In this document: piece after piece, positions 33,869 to 42,641 of the stretch | Layout of the letters: every line of letters starts with the position of its first letter | Position numbering within the stretch: the first letter of the stretch is position 1 | Assembly (NCBI RefSeq): GCF_021191635.1 | Contig: NZ_JAIWPR010000052.1 | Span: 1-48,332, forward strand | Source: Alterluteimonas quercicellularis | GTDB taxonomy: Bacteria; Pseudomonadota; Gammaproteobacteria; Xanthomonadales; Xanthomonadaceae | Reading direction: 5' to 3' | DNA: 48,332 nt | Made by a program: the position numbers and the translations under genes | The notes under the pieces: generated by a model | Told to the model about the DNA's origin: nothing | Database searches by the model: none | What the model saw: the letters and a program-made list of their open reading frames with translations, nothing else

Positions 33869-34093
33869 ATGAACAACAATTACTCACACATTGTCGAGAT
33901 TATCGAAGAAGAAAGATTAATTACTATTCATAGATGGACGCCAAAAGGTAGAGTTCTTTACACAAGCACGAGAATTCCAGAGGGGAAGCTAGAAGACCAC
34001 CCGAAAGTATTCTCTGAATTTTTAAGAAAGCTCGGTGAAAACATTCTTCTCGATTCGCCCGCAGGTAGACGCTGCCTGGGGGTGGATGAATAG
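33869..34093 (+). CDS. Probable immunity protein 2 (beside orphan tip 2)
   Basis: The 74-residue protein starts directly at the ATG that follows the orphan tip's TAA with no spacer. The sequence is AT-rich and charged (IVEIIEEERLITIHRWTPKG, then HPKVFSEFLRKLGENI) with no signal peptide. It shows no clear similarity to immunity protein 1, although the two tips are related. The RHS-core duplicate begins about 10 bases after its stop, so the last residues could derive from the recombination junction. Function is inferred from position only. Confidence 0.6.
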   Translation: MNNNYSHIVEIIEEERLITIHRWTPKGRVLYTSTRIPEGKLEDHPKVFSEFLRKLGENILLDSPAGRRCLGVDE

Positions 34094-34096
34094 AGA

Positions 34097-35073
34097 CACA
34101 AAAGGCGGCTACGGGTCGACCAGGGCGACACCGCCCGCCGGCACTATGTCTACAAAGGCAAGGGCGAGCGGGTCCGCAGCCGTTTGGGCGCGGACGACAT
34201 CGTCACCTTCTACGACGAAGTCGGCCGCTGGCTGGGCGACTACGCTCTGGACGGCACGCCCAAGCAACAGGCGATCTGGCTGGACGACCTGCCGGTGGGC
34301 CTGCTGACGCAGGATGCCACGAACCGCCTGCACTACGTGCAGCCGGACCACCTCGGCACGCCAAGGGCGGTCATCGACCCGGTACGCAACGTGGCCGTGT
34401 GGACCTGGGACCTCGCCAGCGAAGCCTTCGGCCACCGCCACCGAACGCCGACCCGGACGGCGACGGTGCGGTATTCGTGTTCGACCTGCGCTTCCCGGGC
34501 CAGCGTTACGACGCGGCCAGCCGGCTCAACTACAACTACTTCCGCGACTACGACCCCGGCGTCGGGCGGTATGCGCAGAGTGATCCGATTGGGCAAAAAG
34601 GTGGGCTCGCTACGTATGGGTATGCCAACTCCAACTCCACGCTCTACATCGACCCCAAGGGACTTCAGCCTATAACCTGCGGAAACTTACGAGGCGCAAT
34701 AGGCACCCTTCAGTGCGATGGGAAGGGTGGCTATGAAGTGGTCAATTGCGCACAAGGATGTTTGAGGCAATGCACTCAACAACACGAAGAACAGCATATC
34801 CAAGACTACATCCAGCGATACGGCAGAAATAGCTGTAGAGGTCGGGCCCGCGGCGAAGCACCCTCGGAGGCCACGGCGAATCCGCTCAACATGATGCCCT
34901 ACGAAAACTTCCAGGCAATGTCCGAATGTAGAGCTTGGCGCGTGAGCAAGGCCTGCGCAGAGAGCCTCATCGCGAGCAATTGCATATCACCCAGCTGCAA
35001 CGAACGAGCCACTGACCTCATCAGGAGAGCAAAGTTATGGTTCAACCACTATCGTTGCGATTCGTATGGATGA
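34097..35073 (+). pseudogene. Duplicate RHS core end, frameshifted, with HEEQH metalloprotease-like tip 3
   Basis: From 34103 the frame reads RVDQGDTARRHYVYKGKGER and on to DHLGTPRAVIDPVRNVAVW, nearly identical to the 3' end of the full RHS gene. Around 34432-34443 one base is missing compared with it, and the reading continues in another frame as DPDGDGAVFVFDLRFPGQRY and DPKGL. After the core a different tip begins (34665-35073, about 135 residues) with CTQQHEEQHIQDYIQRY; HEEQH at 34783-34797 is a zincin-type HExxH motif, and the tip has many Cys. No start codon or signal peptide lies upstream, so it is probably a silent cassette or a remnant. The tip itself looks intact. Confidence 0.78.
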
Positions 35074-35354
35074 TAATCGCCCTAGGATTCGGAGGATGTC
35101 AGGCAAGCGTCCAAGAACAGCACAATTGCGCTCCAGTCGACTGGCAGAGCTTAGAATTCAGCCAAGAGGATATCTTCGATTACATGAGTGAGCACTTCTC
35201 GATACAACGCCATGAGATCGAGCTGGGAGACCCGTGTGCTCAGGGCGAAGATGTTACGGTGAGTATTCGCGGCAGGGGCGAAACGGTTCCCAAGCACCAA
35301 GTCTGGCTCGCGATCACGAGACATGGAAAGATCGATATCGCTCCTTCGGAGTAG
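35037..35354 (+). CDS. Probable lipoprotein immunity protein 3
   Basis: The 105-residue protein starts at 35037, inside the last 37 bases of tip 3, behind AGGAG at about 35021-35026. Its N-terminus (MVQPLSLRFVWMIIALGFGG then Cys21) is a lipobox signal peptide, so the mature protein should be anchored on the periplasmic side. The remainder (YMSEHFSIQRHEIELGDPC) matches nothing I know. An exported immunity protein beside a HExxH tip suggests a toxin that acts in the periplasm or cell envelope. The overlap with the tip supports cognate pairing. Confidence 0.65.
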   Translation: MVQPLSLRFVWMIIALGFGGCQASVQEQHNCAPVDWQSLEFSQEDIFDYMSEHFSIQRHEIELGDPCAQGEDVTVSIRGRGETVPKHQVWLAITRHGKIDIAPSE

Positions 35355-35428
35355 ATACTGAGACGTTGCCATAACTTTGCGTCTATTGACTTCAGAGTGT
35401 CCAATCGTCATGCAGAGCCGGTGGCAAG

Positions 35429-35457
35429 GACGACCGCTCGCGCGTAAGCGTGCTCCG
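35429..35457. repeat. Degenerate REP half-site between the toxin locus and nagX
   Basis: CCGCTCGCGCGTAAGCGTGC followed by TCCGGCAG resembles the reverse REP unit with several changes. It lies at the convergent junction just before the nagX stop (35468) and marks the return to chromosomal-style high-GC sequence. Confidence 0.45.
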
Positions 35458-35467
35458 GCAGAAGCCC

Positions 35468-36523
35468 TCAGATCTTCACCACCCACCCGCGCCGGTCCAT
35501 CCACCACACGACGCACCACCAGGCGCCGACGAAGGCGAGGGCGAAGGCGAGCGAAGCGGCCTTCGGACCTGCGAGCGGTGCGAGCCAGCGGGCGATGCCG
35601 TGGGCGTACAGCGGTCCCCAGGCGCCGGCGGCGACGAGCAGCAGGACGGAGGCGATGGAGCCGGCGTAGGCGACGATGGCGTTGATGCCGAAGCGCCGGC
35701 CCAGCGGCGGCCAGCCGCGGCGGTCGACCAGCACGTGCGCGGCGGCCAGCGCCCAGAGCGCCCAGCCGCCGGTCCACAGCACGTAGGCGGGCGTCCACAG
35801 GTTCTTGTTGACCGGCTGCCAGGCGCCGAGCGCGGCGCCGGCCAGCAATGCGCAGGCGCCCGCGATCCAGAGCCGGCGCACGCGTCCGCTGCGCAGCCAG
35901 TCGCCGGCGCGCAGGCCGAGCACGGTCGTGGCGAGCGCGCCGACCGTGGACAGCAGCCCTTCCGGGTCGTGCCCGAGCCCGGTCGCGAGGTCGTAGCGGT
36001 ACAGCCAGGGCGCGAACAGCGCGGTGTCGAGGCGGCTGGCCGGGTTGGTCCAGGGCGCGGTGCCGCCGATCGTCAGCACCGCGGCGTAGGCGGCCAGCAG
36101 GCCGGCCAGCAGCATCCACTGCGCGCGCGGCGACAGCCATAGGACCGCCGCGCCGGCCAGGGCGAAGCACAGGCCGATCCGCTGCAGCACGCCCCACGGG
36201 CGGAAGTGCGGCAGGTCCAGCGCCCACCACGCCAGCGCGTGCAGGGCCAGGCCGAGGGCGACGATGCGCGCGGCGCGCACGAGCACGCCGCGCAGCAGCG
36301 CAGGACGCCGGTCGCGCTCCGCGGCGCGCGGGGCGATGCCCAGCGCCAGCGAGACGCCGACCACGAACAGGAAGAACGGGAACACCAGGTCGGCGAACGT
36401 GCAGCCGTCCCACTCGGCGTGCAGCAGCGGCGCGTAGACGTGGCTCCAGTCGCCGGGTGTGTTGACCAGCAGCATGGCCGCCACCGTGCAGCCGCGCAGG
36501 GCGTCGACGGAGGCGTAGCGCAT
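35468..36523 (-). CDS. nagX: NagX: heparan-alpha-glucosaminide N-acetyltransferase-like membrane protein
   Basis: The 351-residue protein has about ten transmembrane segments and the HGSNAT/DUF5009-type opening RYASVDALRGCTVAAMLLVN, then FADLVFPFFLFVVGVSLALG, RPWGVLQRIGLCFALAGAAV and PVNKNLWTPAYVLWTGG. This family is called NagX in N-acetylglucosamine regulons of Shewanella and Xanthomonas relatives, where it is thought to act on amino sugars at the inner membrane. It is the last gene of the leftward nag operon, 13 bases after nagA. The reaction is not proven for bacterial members. Confidence 0.85.
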   Translation of the reverse strand: MRYASVDALRGCTVAAMLLVNTPGDWSHVYAPLLHAEWDGCTFADLVFPFFLFVVGVSLALGIAPRAAERDRRPALLRGVLVRAARIVALGLALHALAWWALDLPHFRPWGVLQRIGLCFALAGAAVLWLSPRAQWMLLAGLLAAYAAVLTIGGTAPWTNPASRLDTALFAPWLYRYDLATGLGHDPEGLLSTVGALATTVLGLRAGDWLRSGRVRRLWIAGACALLAGAALGAWQPVNKNLWTPAYVLWTGGWALWALAAAHVLVDRRGWPPLGRRFGINAIVAYAGSIASVLLLVAAGAWGPLYAHGIARWLAPLAGPKAASLAFALAFVGAWWCVVWWMDRRGWVVKI

Positions 36524-36536
36524 GCGTTGCGGCGAC

Positions 36537-37672
<1,136 letters not shown>

Positions 37673-37673
<1 letters not shown>

Positions 37674-38716
37674 CAGACCGTCTCCGTGACCTTGCGCAGG
37701 TGCGGCGGCCGGTCGGGGTCGTAGCCGCGCGCGCGCGACAGCGCCTCCACCGCGCGATAGAACCCCTGCACCGCCAGCAGCGGCGCGCAGGCCGGGTGCG
37801 GCGCGGCCGGCACCGGCAGGTCGCCGCCCTCGCCCGCGGTCCACACCCGCGCGCCGCGCGCGACGAACTCCTGCACCAGCGCCAGGGTGCCGGCGCCGGT
37901 CTCGTCGGGCTGCGCGAAGGCCAGCACCGGGAAGCCCGGGCCGACCAGCGCCATCGGCCCGTGCTTCACCTCGGCCGAGCTGTAGGCCTCGGCGTGCAGG
38001 CCGCTGGTCTCCTTGAACTTGAGCGCGGCCTCCTGGGCCACGCCGAACCCGAGCCCGCGCCCAAGCACGAACAGGTTGCGCGGCTCGCGCAGGCCCTCGA
38101 CCAGCGGCGACCAGTCCTGCGCCCAGGCCGCGCGCAGCGCGTCGGGGAGGCTGCCGAGCGCGCGCAGCAGCGCCGCGTCGTCCTTCCACAGCGCGGCCAG
38201 CTGCAGCAGCGCCGACAGCGAGGCGATGTAGCTCTTGGTCGCCGCGACGCTGCGCTCCGGCCCGGCGCACAGCGGGACCACGGTATCGGCCAGCGCGGCC
38301 AGCGGCGAGTCCTCGGCGTTGACCAGGGCGACGACGTGGGCTCCGGCCTCGCGCGCGCCCTCGGCGTTGCGCAGCAGGTCGGGGCTACGGCCCGATTGCG
38401 AGATCGCCACGAACAGCGCGTCGCGCAGGTGCAGCCGCGCCGCGTAGACCGAGCCCACCGACGGCGAGGCCGAGGCGGTCACGCGGCCGAGCTGGGTCTC
38501 GAACAGGTACTTGCCGTAGGTGGCGGCATGGTCGGAGCTGCCGCGCGCGCAGGTCGCCACGAACGCCGGCGGGCGCTCGCGCAGGCGCGCGGCCAGCGCG
38601 GCCAGCGTGCCGGCGTTGCGGTCCAGCTGCGCGGCGACCACGTCGGCGGCCTGCGCCGCCTCGCGGAACATCCAGCTGGCGCCGTCGGAGGAAGGTTCGG
38701 GCGGGGCTGCCTGCAT
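37673..38716 (-). CDS. nagB-II: Glucosamine-6-phosphate deaminase, SIS-domain type (NagB-II)
   Basis: The 347-residue protein contains two SIS domains: ATCARGSSDHAATYGKYLFE, AISQSGRSPDLLRNAEGARE and AATKSYIASLSALLQLAALW in the first, VLGRGLGFGVAQEAALKFKE and AYSSAEVKHGPMALV in the second. It resembles the isomerase half of GlmS but lacks the glutaminase domain, which is the form called NagB-II in Shewanella, unrelated to classical NagB. It converts glucosamine-6-P to fructose-6-P and ammonia. ATG at 38716 begins MQAAPPEPSSDGASWMFREA. It lies five bases after nagR and overlaps nagA. Confidence 0.9.
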
Positions 38717-38721
38717 CGGGC

Positions 38722-39771
38722 TCACTCGGCGGGCTGGGCGCGCGGCCGCGGCGGCGCGGTGGAGCCGCGCACCACCAGCTGCGGCACGAAGCCCTGGTTG
38801 TGCAGGGCCGGCGCGGCGCCGGCGTCCTGGCGCAGCTGCGAGATCAGCAGCCGTGCGGCGGCGCGCGCGATGTCCTCGGTGGCCTGCTTGGCGGTGGTCA
38901 GCGGCGGCCAGGACTGCTTGGAGAAGGGGCTGTCCTCGAACCCGGCGATCGACAGGTCGTAGGGCACGTTCAGGCCCGCCGACTTCGCCGCCGCCAGCAC
39001 GCCGGCGGCGATCTCGTCGTTGGAGCCGAAGATGGCGCTGGGCGGGTCGCGCAGCGCCAGCAGCCGGCGCGTGCCGCGGAAGCCGTCGTCGAAGGTGTAG
39101 TCGCCGGGCACCACCAGGTGGCGGTCGGGGGTGATGCCGTAGTCCTTCAGCGCGCGCTCGTAGCCGAGGTAGCGCTCGGAGCTGGAGCGGTGCTCCTCGC
39201 CGCCCCACAGGAAGCCGATCCGCTGGTGGCCGAGCTGGATCAGGTGCTCGGTGACCTCGTAGGCGGCGTCGCGGTCGTCCACCCACACGCAGGGCCCGCC
39301 GTCCTGCGGATCGGCATCGGCGGCGATGATGCGCACCAGCCGCACGCCGCGCGCTGTCAGCGCCTCGACCAGCTCGCGCCGCTCGGACATCGGCGGCGCC
39401 AGCACCAGCCCGGCCAGGCGCGAGCGCCGCATCCAGTCGCACAGCTCGTCCACCAGCAGCGGCGAGCTGGCATCGCAGGGATGGATCTGCAGGTCGAACC
39501 CGGTCTCGCGGCAGGCGGCGAGCACGCCGTTCTGGACGCTGATGATGTAGTACGGGTTCGGGTTGTCGTAGGCCACGCCGATCACGAACGCGGTGGCGCT
39601 GCGCAGGTTGCGCGCGGAGGGATCGGGCTCGTAGTCGAGCTCGGCGATGGCGTGCAGCACCCGCGCGCGGGTGGCCTGCATCACCGAGGGCTCGTTGTTG
39701 ATGACGCGCGACACGGTCTTGAGCGAGACCTTGGCCCGTTCGGCGACGTCGCGGATGGTCGGCTTGCGCAC
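38722..39771 (-). CDS. nagR: LacI-family transcriptional regulator of the nag regulon
   Basis: The 349-residue protein starts (GTG at 39771) with a LacI helix-turn-helix, RKPTIRDVAERAKVSLKTVS then RVINNEPSV, followed by the hinge and a periplasmic-binding-like domain (FVIGVAYDNPNPYYIISVQN, IGFLWGGEEHRSSSERYLGY, AIFGSNDEIAAGVL). In Xanthomonas and relatives a LacI protein of this kind, NagR, represses GlcNAc genes. Its place between nagP and nagB-II, and the two TGAC...GTCA sites in the divergent promoter, fit that role. The effector is probably GlcNAc-6-P or GlcN-6-P by analogy, not shown here. Confidence 0.9.
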   Translation of the reverse strand: MRKPTIRDVAERAKVSLKTVSRVINNEPSVMQATRARVLHAIAELDYEPDPSARNLRSATAFVIGVAYDNPNPYYIISVQNGVLAACRETGFDLQIHPCDASSPLLVDELCDWMRRSRLAGLVLAPPMSERRELVEALTARGVRLVRIIAADADPQDGGPCVWVDDRDAAYEVTEHLIQLGHQRIGFLWGGEEHRSSSERYLGYERALKDYGITPDRHLVVPGDYTFDDGFRGTRRLLALRDPPSAIFGSNDEIAAGVLAAAKSAGLNVPYDLSIAGFEDSPFSKQSWPPLTTAKQATEDIARAAARLLISQLRQDAGAAPALHNQGFVPQLVVRGSTAPPRPRAQPAE

Positions 39772-39838
39772 GTGGTGTCCTGGTCCTGTCAGTTGCCCTG
39801 TCTGCTGCCCTGTCCGGCTCGGCGCATGATGCCGCGGA

Positions 39839-41131
39839 TCACCCGCGGCCGGCGAGCCCGGCGCGGTGGCCGCGCGCGGCGTAGTAGAGGATGTAGGCGT
39901 AGCAGGGCAGCATCAGCAGCGCGAACACGGACTGGAAGTCGTAGTGCTGCTTGAGCACCGCGAACGCCTGCGGGACGATGGCGCCGCCGGCGATGCCCAT
40001 CACCAGCAGCGCCGAGCCGGTCTCGGTGGAGGCGCCCAGGCCGCGGATGGCGAGCGGGAAGATCGCCGGCCACATCATCGCGTTGGCGAAGCCCAGCAGC
40101 GCGACGCAGGCGACCGAGACGTAGCCGGAGGTGAGGAACGCGCCGGCGGTGAACGCGATGCCCAGCAGCGCCGAGATCCGCAGGTACTTCTCCTGCGACA
40201 CGTACTTCGGGATCAGCACGATGCCGGCCACGTAGCCGGCGAGCATGCAGGCCAGGGTGGCCGAGGTGAAGTACTTGGTGTGGTCAAGCGGCAGGCCGAA
40301 GGCCTGGCCGTAGGTGCCGATGCCGTCGCCGGCCAGCACCTCGACGCCGACGTAGGCGAACAGGCACAGCACGCCCAGCCACAGGTGCGGGAAGTGGAAC
40401 ACGCTGCGGCGCGGCCCCTGTGCGGGCGCCGAGGCGTCGGTGTTGGCCTCCGCCGGGCGCAGCTCCGGCAGCGGCGAGAACAGCACGCCCACGGCCACTG
40501 CCAGCAGGATGCCGGCCATCACCAGGTAGGGCACGTGGATCTGCGCGGCGAACGCGTCGAGCAGCTGCGCGCGGCCGGCTTCGTCGGCGGCCTCGACCCG
40601 GGCGGCGAGGTCGCCGATCCCGCGCATCACCGACATCCCCAGCACCAGCGGCGCGAGGATGCCGGCGGTCTTGTTGAAGATGCCCATCAGCGCGATCCGC
40701 CGCGCGGCGCCCTCGATGGGACCGAGGATGCTGACGTAGGGATTGACCGAGGTCTGCAGCAGCGCCATGCCGCCGCCGATCACGAACAGCCCCGACAGCG
40801 CCCCCGGGTACCAGCGCTGGGTGGAGAACTCGCCGAACATCATGGCTCCCACCGCCATCACCGCCAGGCTCAGCGCCAGGCCCTTCTTCATGCCGGTGTA
40901 GCGCAGCACCCAGGCCGAGGGCAGCGCGAGGAAGAAGTACGACAGGTAGAACACCATCAGCACCAGGAAGGCGTTGACCTCGTCGAGCTCGAAGGCGAGC
41001 TGGACGAAGGTGATCAGCGGGCCGTTGATCCAGGTGAAGAAGCCGATGATGAAGAACAGCAGGCCCATGATGGCGATCGCCGTCGTCGGGCTGGACGGGA
41101 CCGGTCGGGTCGCGGCGCTGGTGGCGGACAT
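39839..41131 (-). CDS. nagP: N-acetylglucosamine MFS permease
   Basis: The 430-residue protein has 12 predicted transmembrane segments and the FucP/NagP pattern: MGLLFFIIGFFTWINGPLIT near residue 22, YLSYFFLALPSAWVLRYTGM, GGGMALLQTSVNPYVSILGP, RIALMGIFNKTAGILAPLVL and WPAIFPLAIRGLGASTETGS. These match the NagP sugar/H+ symporters that bring GlcNAc across the inner membrane in organisms without a GlcNAc PTS. Its start is preceded by GGGGAG. It heads the leftward nag operon. A central cytosolic loop (PAEANTDASAPAQGP) is family-typical. Confidence 0.92.
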   Translation of the reverse strand: MSATSAATRPVPSSPTTAIAIMGLLFFIIGFFTWINGPLITFVQLAFELDEVNAFLVLMVFYLSYFFLALPSAWVLRYTGMKKGLALSLAVMAVGAMMFGEFSTQRWYPGALSGLFVIGGGMALLQTSVNPYVSILGPIEGAARRIALMGIFNKTAGILAPLVLGMSVMRGIGDLAARVEAADEAGRAQLLDAFAAQIHVPYLVMAGILLAVAVGVLFSPLPELRPAEANTDASAPAQGPRRSVFHFPHLWLGVLCLFAYVGVEVLAGDGIGTYGQAFGLPLDHTKYFTSATLACMLAGYVAGIVLIPKYVSQEKYLRISALLGIAFTAGAFLTSGYVSVACVALLGFANAMMWPAIFPLAIRGLGASTETGSALLVMGIAGGAIVPQAFAVLKQHYDFQSVFALLMLPCYAYILYYAARGHRAGLAGRG

Positions 41132-41182
41132 GCGGACGTCTCCCCTCGTTCGCTTCGGCCGGGTGTCGCCGGCCGGTCATCG

Positions 41183-41199
41183 ATGACTAACGTTGTCAT
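41183..41199. promoter_or_regulatory. NagR operator candidate 1 (ATGACTAACGTTGTCAT)
   Basis: ATGAC and GTCAT arms flank an AACGTT-containing centre, 52 bases upstream of nagP. The sequence is close to the TGACAACGTTGTCA type of site described for LacI-family NagR in Xanthomonas relatives (from memory), and the neighbouring regulator is of that family. Confidence 0.65.
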
Positions 41200-41398
41200 A
41201 CTTTCTTCCGCAATGGCAGACCCGCCGGCGACTTTCCAGGACGGAAGTCGTGCTGCCCCGCAACATGCGCAGCGCCCGCCGGGCGGCATTCCCGGGCCAT
41301 TGAACACAGCAACGGCGCCAATCCCGGCCACGCCTCGCCTTTCATGACCGCTTTGTGATCAAACCGGAAGGCAGTCGCCCGAATCGGCCGCAAGTGAT

Positions 41399-41412
41399 TG
41401 ACATCGTTGTCA
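41399..41412. promoter_or_regulatory. NagR operator candidate 2 (TGACATCGTTGTCA)
   Basis: The perfect arms TGACA and TGTCA surround TCGT, 71 bases upstream of the nagK GTG. It overlaps a TTGACA hexamer (41398-41403) that could be a -35 element, so bound repressor would block the rightward promoter. Its near identity to site 1 supports one common regulator. Confidence 0.68.
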
Positions 41413-41482
41413 CGACATTTCCAAACTCCGGACATCGCGCTGCCGCGGGGATCGATCGGCGGCGCCCGCCAAGGGAGACACC

Positions 41483-42511
41483 GTGGTCGCCATTTCCACC
41501 CCGCCGCCCGTGGCCGGCACGAGCGCGCGCACTGCGCCCTTCGTCGCCGCCGACGTGGGCGGCACCCATGTCCGCATCGGCCTGGTCGAGCCCAGCGGCG
41601 ATCCGCTGCACCCGGTGCGGGTGCTGCAGTACCGCAAGTACGCCTGCGCGCAGTGGCCCGGGCTGGCTGCCATCGTCGAGGACTTCCTCTCCGGCCTGGA
41701 CGGCGCGCGCGTCGACAGCGGGGTGATCGCCAGCGCCGGCTACGCGCTCGAGGACGGGACGGTGATCACCGTCAACCTGCCCTGGCGGATCTCGCTGGCC
41801 GCGATCCGCGAGCGGCTGGGCTTCCGCGACTTCCGCCTGGTCAACGACTTCGAGGCGGTGGCGCACGCCGCCGTGCACGTCGACGCCAGCGAGGTCATGC
41901 ACCTGGCCGGGCCGGCCACCGCGCCGGCCGGCCCCAGCCTGGTGGTCGGGCCCGGCACCGGCCTGGGCGCGGCGGTCTGGATCCCGGGCCCGGGCGGACC
42001 CGTCGTGCTCGCGACCGAGGCCGGGCAGGCCGCGCTGACCACCCGCACCGAGCGCGAGATGGCGGTGCTGCGCGAGATGCAGCGCCGCGGCCGCCACGTG
42101 GCCAACGAGCACGCGCTGTCGGGCCCGGGCCTGGTCAACCTCTACGCGGCACTGTCGGCGCTGGCCGGCGAGGCAGGCGAGCCGCCCACGCCCGACGCGA
42201 TCACCGCCGCGGCGCTGGCGGGCGAGGACCCGCGCGCGGTGGAAACGCTCGACCTGTTCTGCGGCCTGCTCGGCGGCACGATCGGCGACATGGCGCTGCT
42301 GTACGGCGTCAGCGGCGGCGTCCACCTCGCCGGCGGCATCCTGCCGCGCATCCGCGACCTGCTCGCCGCCAGCCGCTTCGTCGAGCGCTTCCTCGACAAG
42401 GGGCCGATGCGCGAGGCGCTGGAGCGCATCCCGGTGAAGCTGGTCGAGCACGGCCAGCTCGGGGTGATCGGCGCGGCGAACTGGTACCTGGGGCAGCGCG
42501 CGGCGCCATGA
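41483..42511 (+). CDS. nagK: Glucokinase-family kinase, N-acetylglucosamine kinase (NagK) in context
   Basis: The 342-residue protein has the PF02685-type glucokinase motifs FVAADVGGTHVRIGLVEP (about residue 20), SAGYALEDGTVITVNLPW, LVNDFEAVAHAA, VVGPGTGLGAAVWIPG and GGVHLAGGILPRI. The fold alone would suggest glucose, but in nag regulons of this type the kinase phosphorylates GlcNAc to GlcNAc-6-P, the substrate of NagA. GTG at 41483 follows AAGGGAG. It is the first rightward gene and diverges from nagP across 351 bases that hold both operator candidates. Confidence 0.85.
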   Translation: MVAISTPPPVAGTSARTAPFVAADVGGTHVRIGLVEPSGDPLHPVRVLQYRKYACAQWPGLAAIVEDFLSGLDGARVDSGVIASAGYALEDGTVITVNLPWRISLAAIRERLGFRDFRLVNDFEAVAHAAVHVDASEVMHLAGPATAPAGPSLVVGPGTGLGAAVWIPGPGGPVVLATEAGQAALTTRTEREMAVLREMQRRGRHVANEHALSGPGLVNLYAALSALAGEAGEPPTPDAITAAALAGEDPRAVETLDLFCGLLGGTIGDMALLYGVSGGVHLAGGILPRIRDLLAASRFVERFLDKGPMREALERIPVKLVEHGQLGVIGAANWYLGQRAAP

Positions 42512-42543
42512 GCGCGCCGCGCACCGCCGCCGGAAGGAGACGA

Positions 42544-42606
42544 CATGCCGTGCGGCCGGGACGGCATGCGCAACGGACGCAGCTCGGCACGGCGGGGGAT
42601 GTCCCC
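42544..42606. promoter_or_regulatory. Two inverted repeats between nagK and the TonB-dependent receptor
   Basis: CATGCCGT (42544-42551) pairs with ACGGCATG (42561-42568) around 9 bases, and GGGGA-TG-TCCCC spans 42595-42606. Both lie in the 130-base gap before the receptor gene, whose own ribosome-binding site is AGGAGAGAG at about 42629-42637. They could form mRNA hairpins that separate expression of the kinase from that of the abundant receptor. Confidence 0.45.
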
Positions 42607-42641
42607 ACCGCCGCAACTCGGAACACGACAGGAGAGAGACC

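Noticed and set aside
42545..42640. A small leader peptide gene between nagK and the receptor
   Set aside because: Although AAGGAG precedes ATG 42545, the frame has no stop before the receptor and its sequence is the loop of an inverted repeat.
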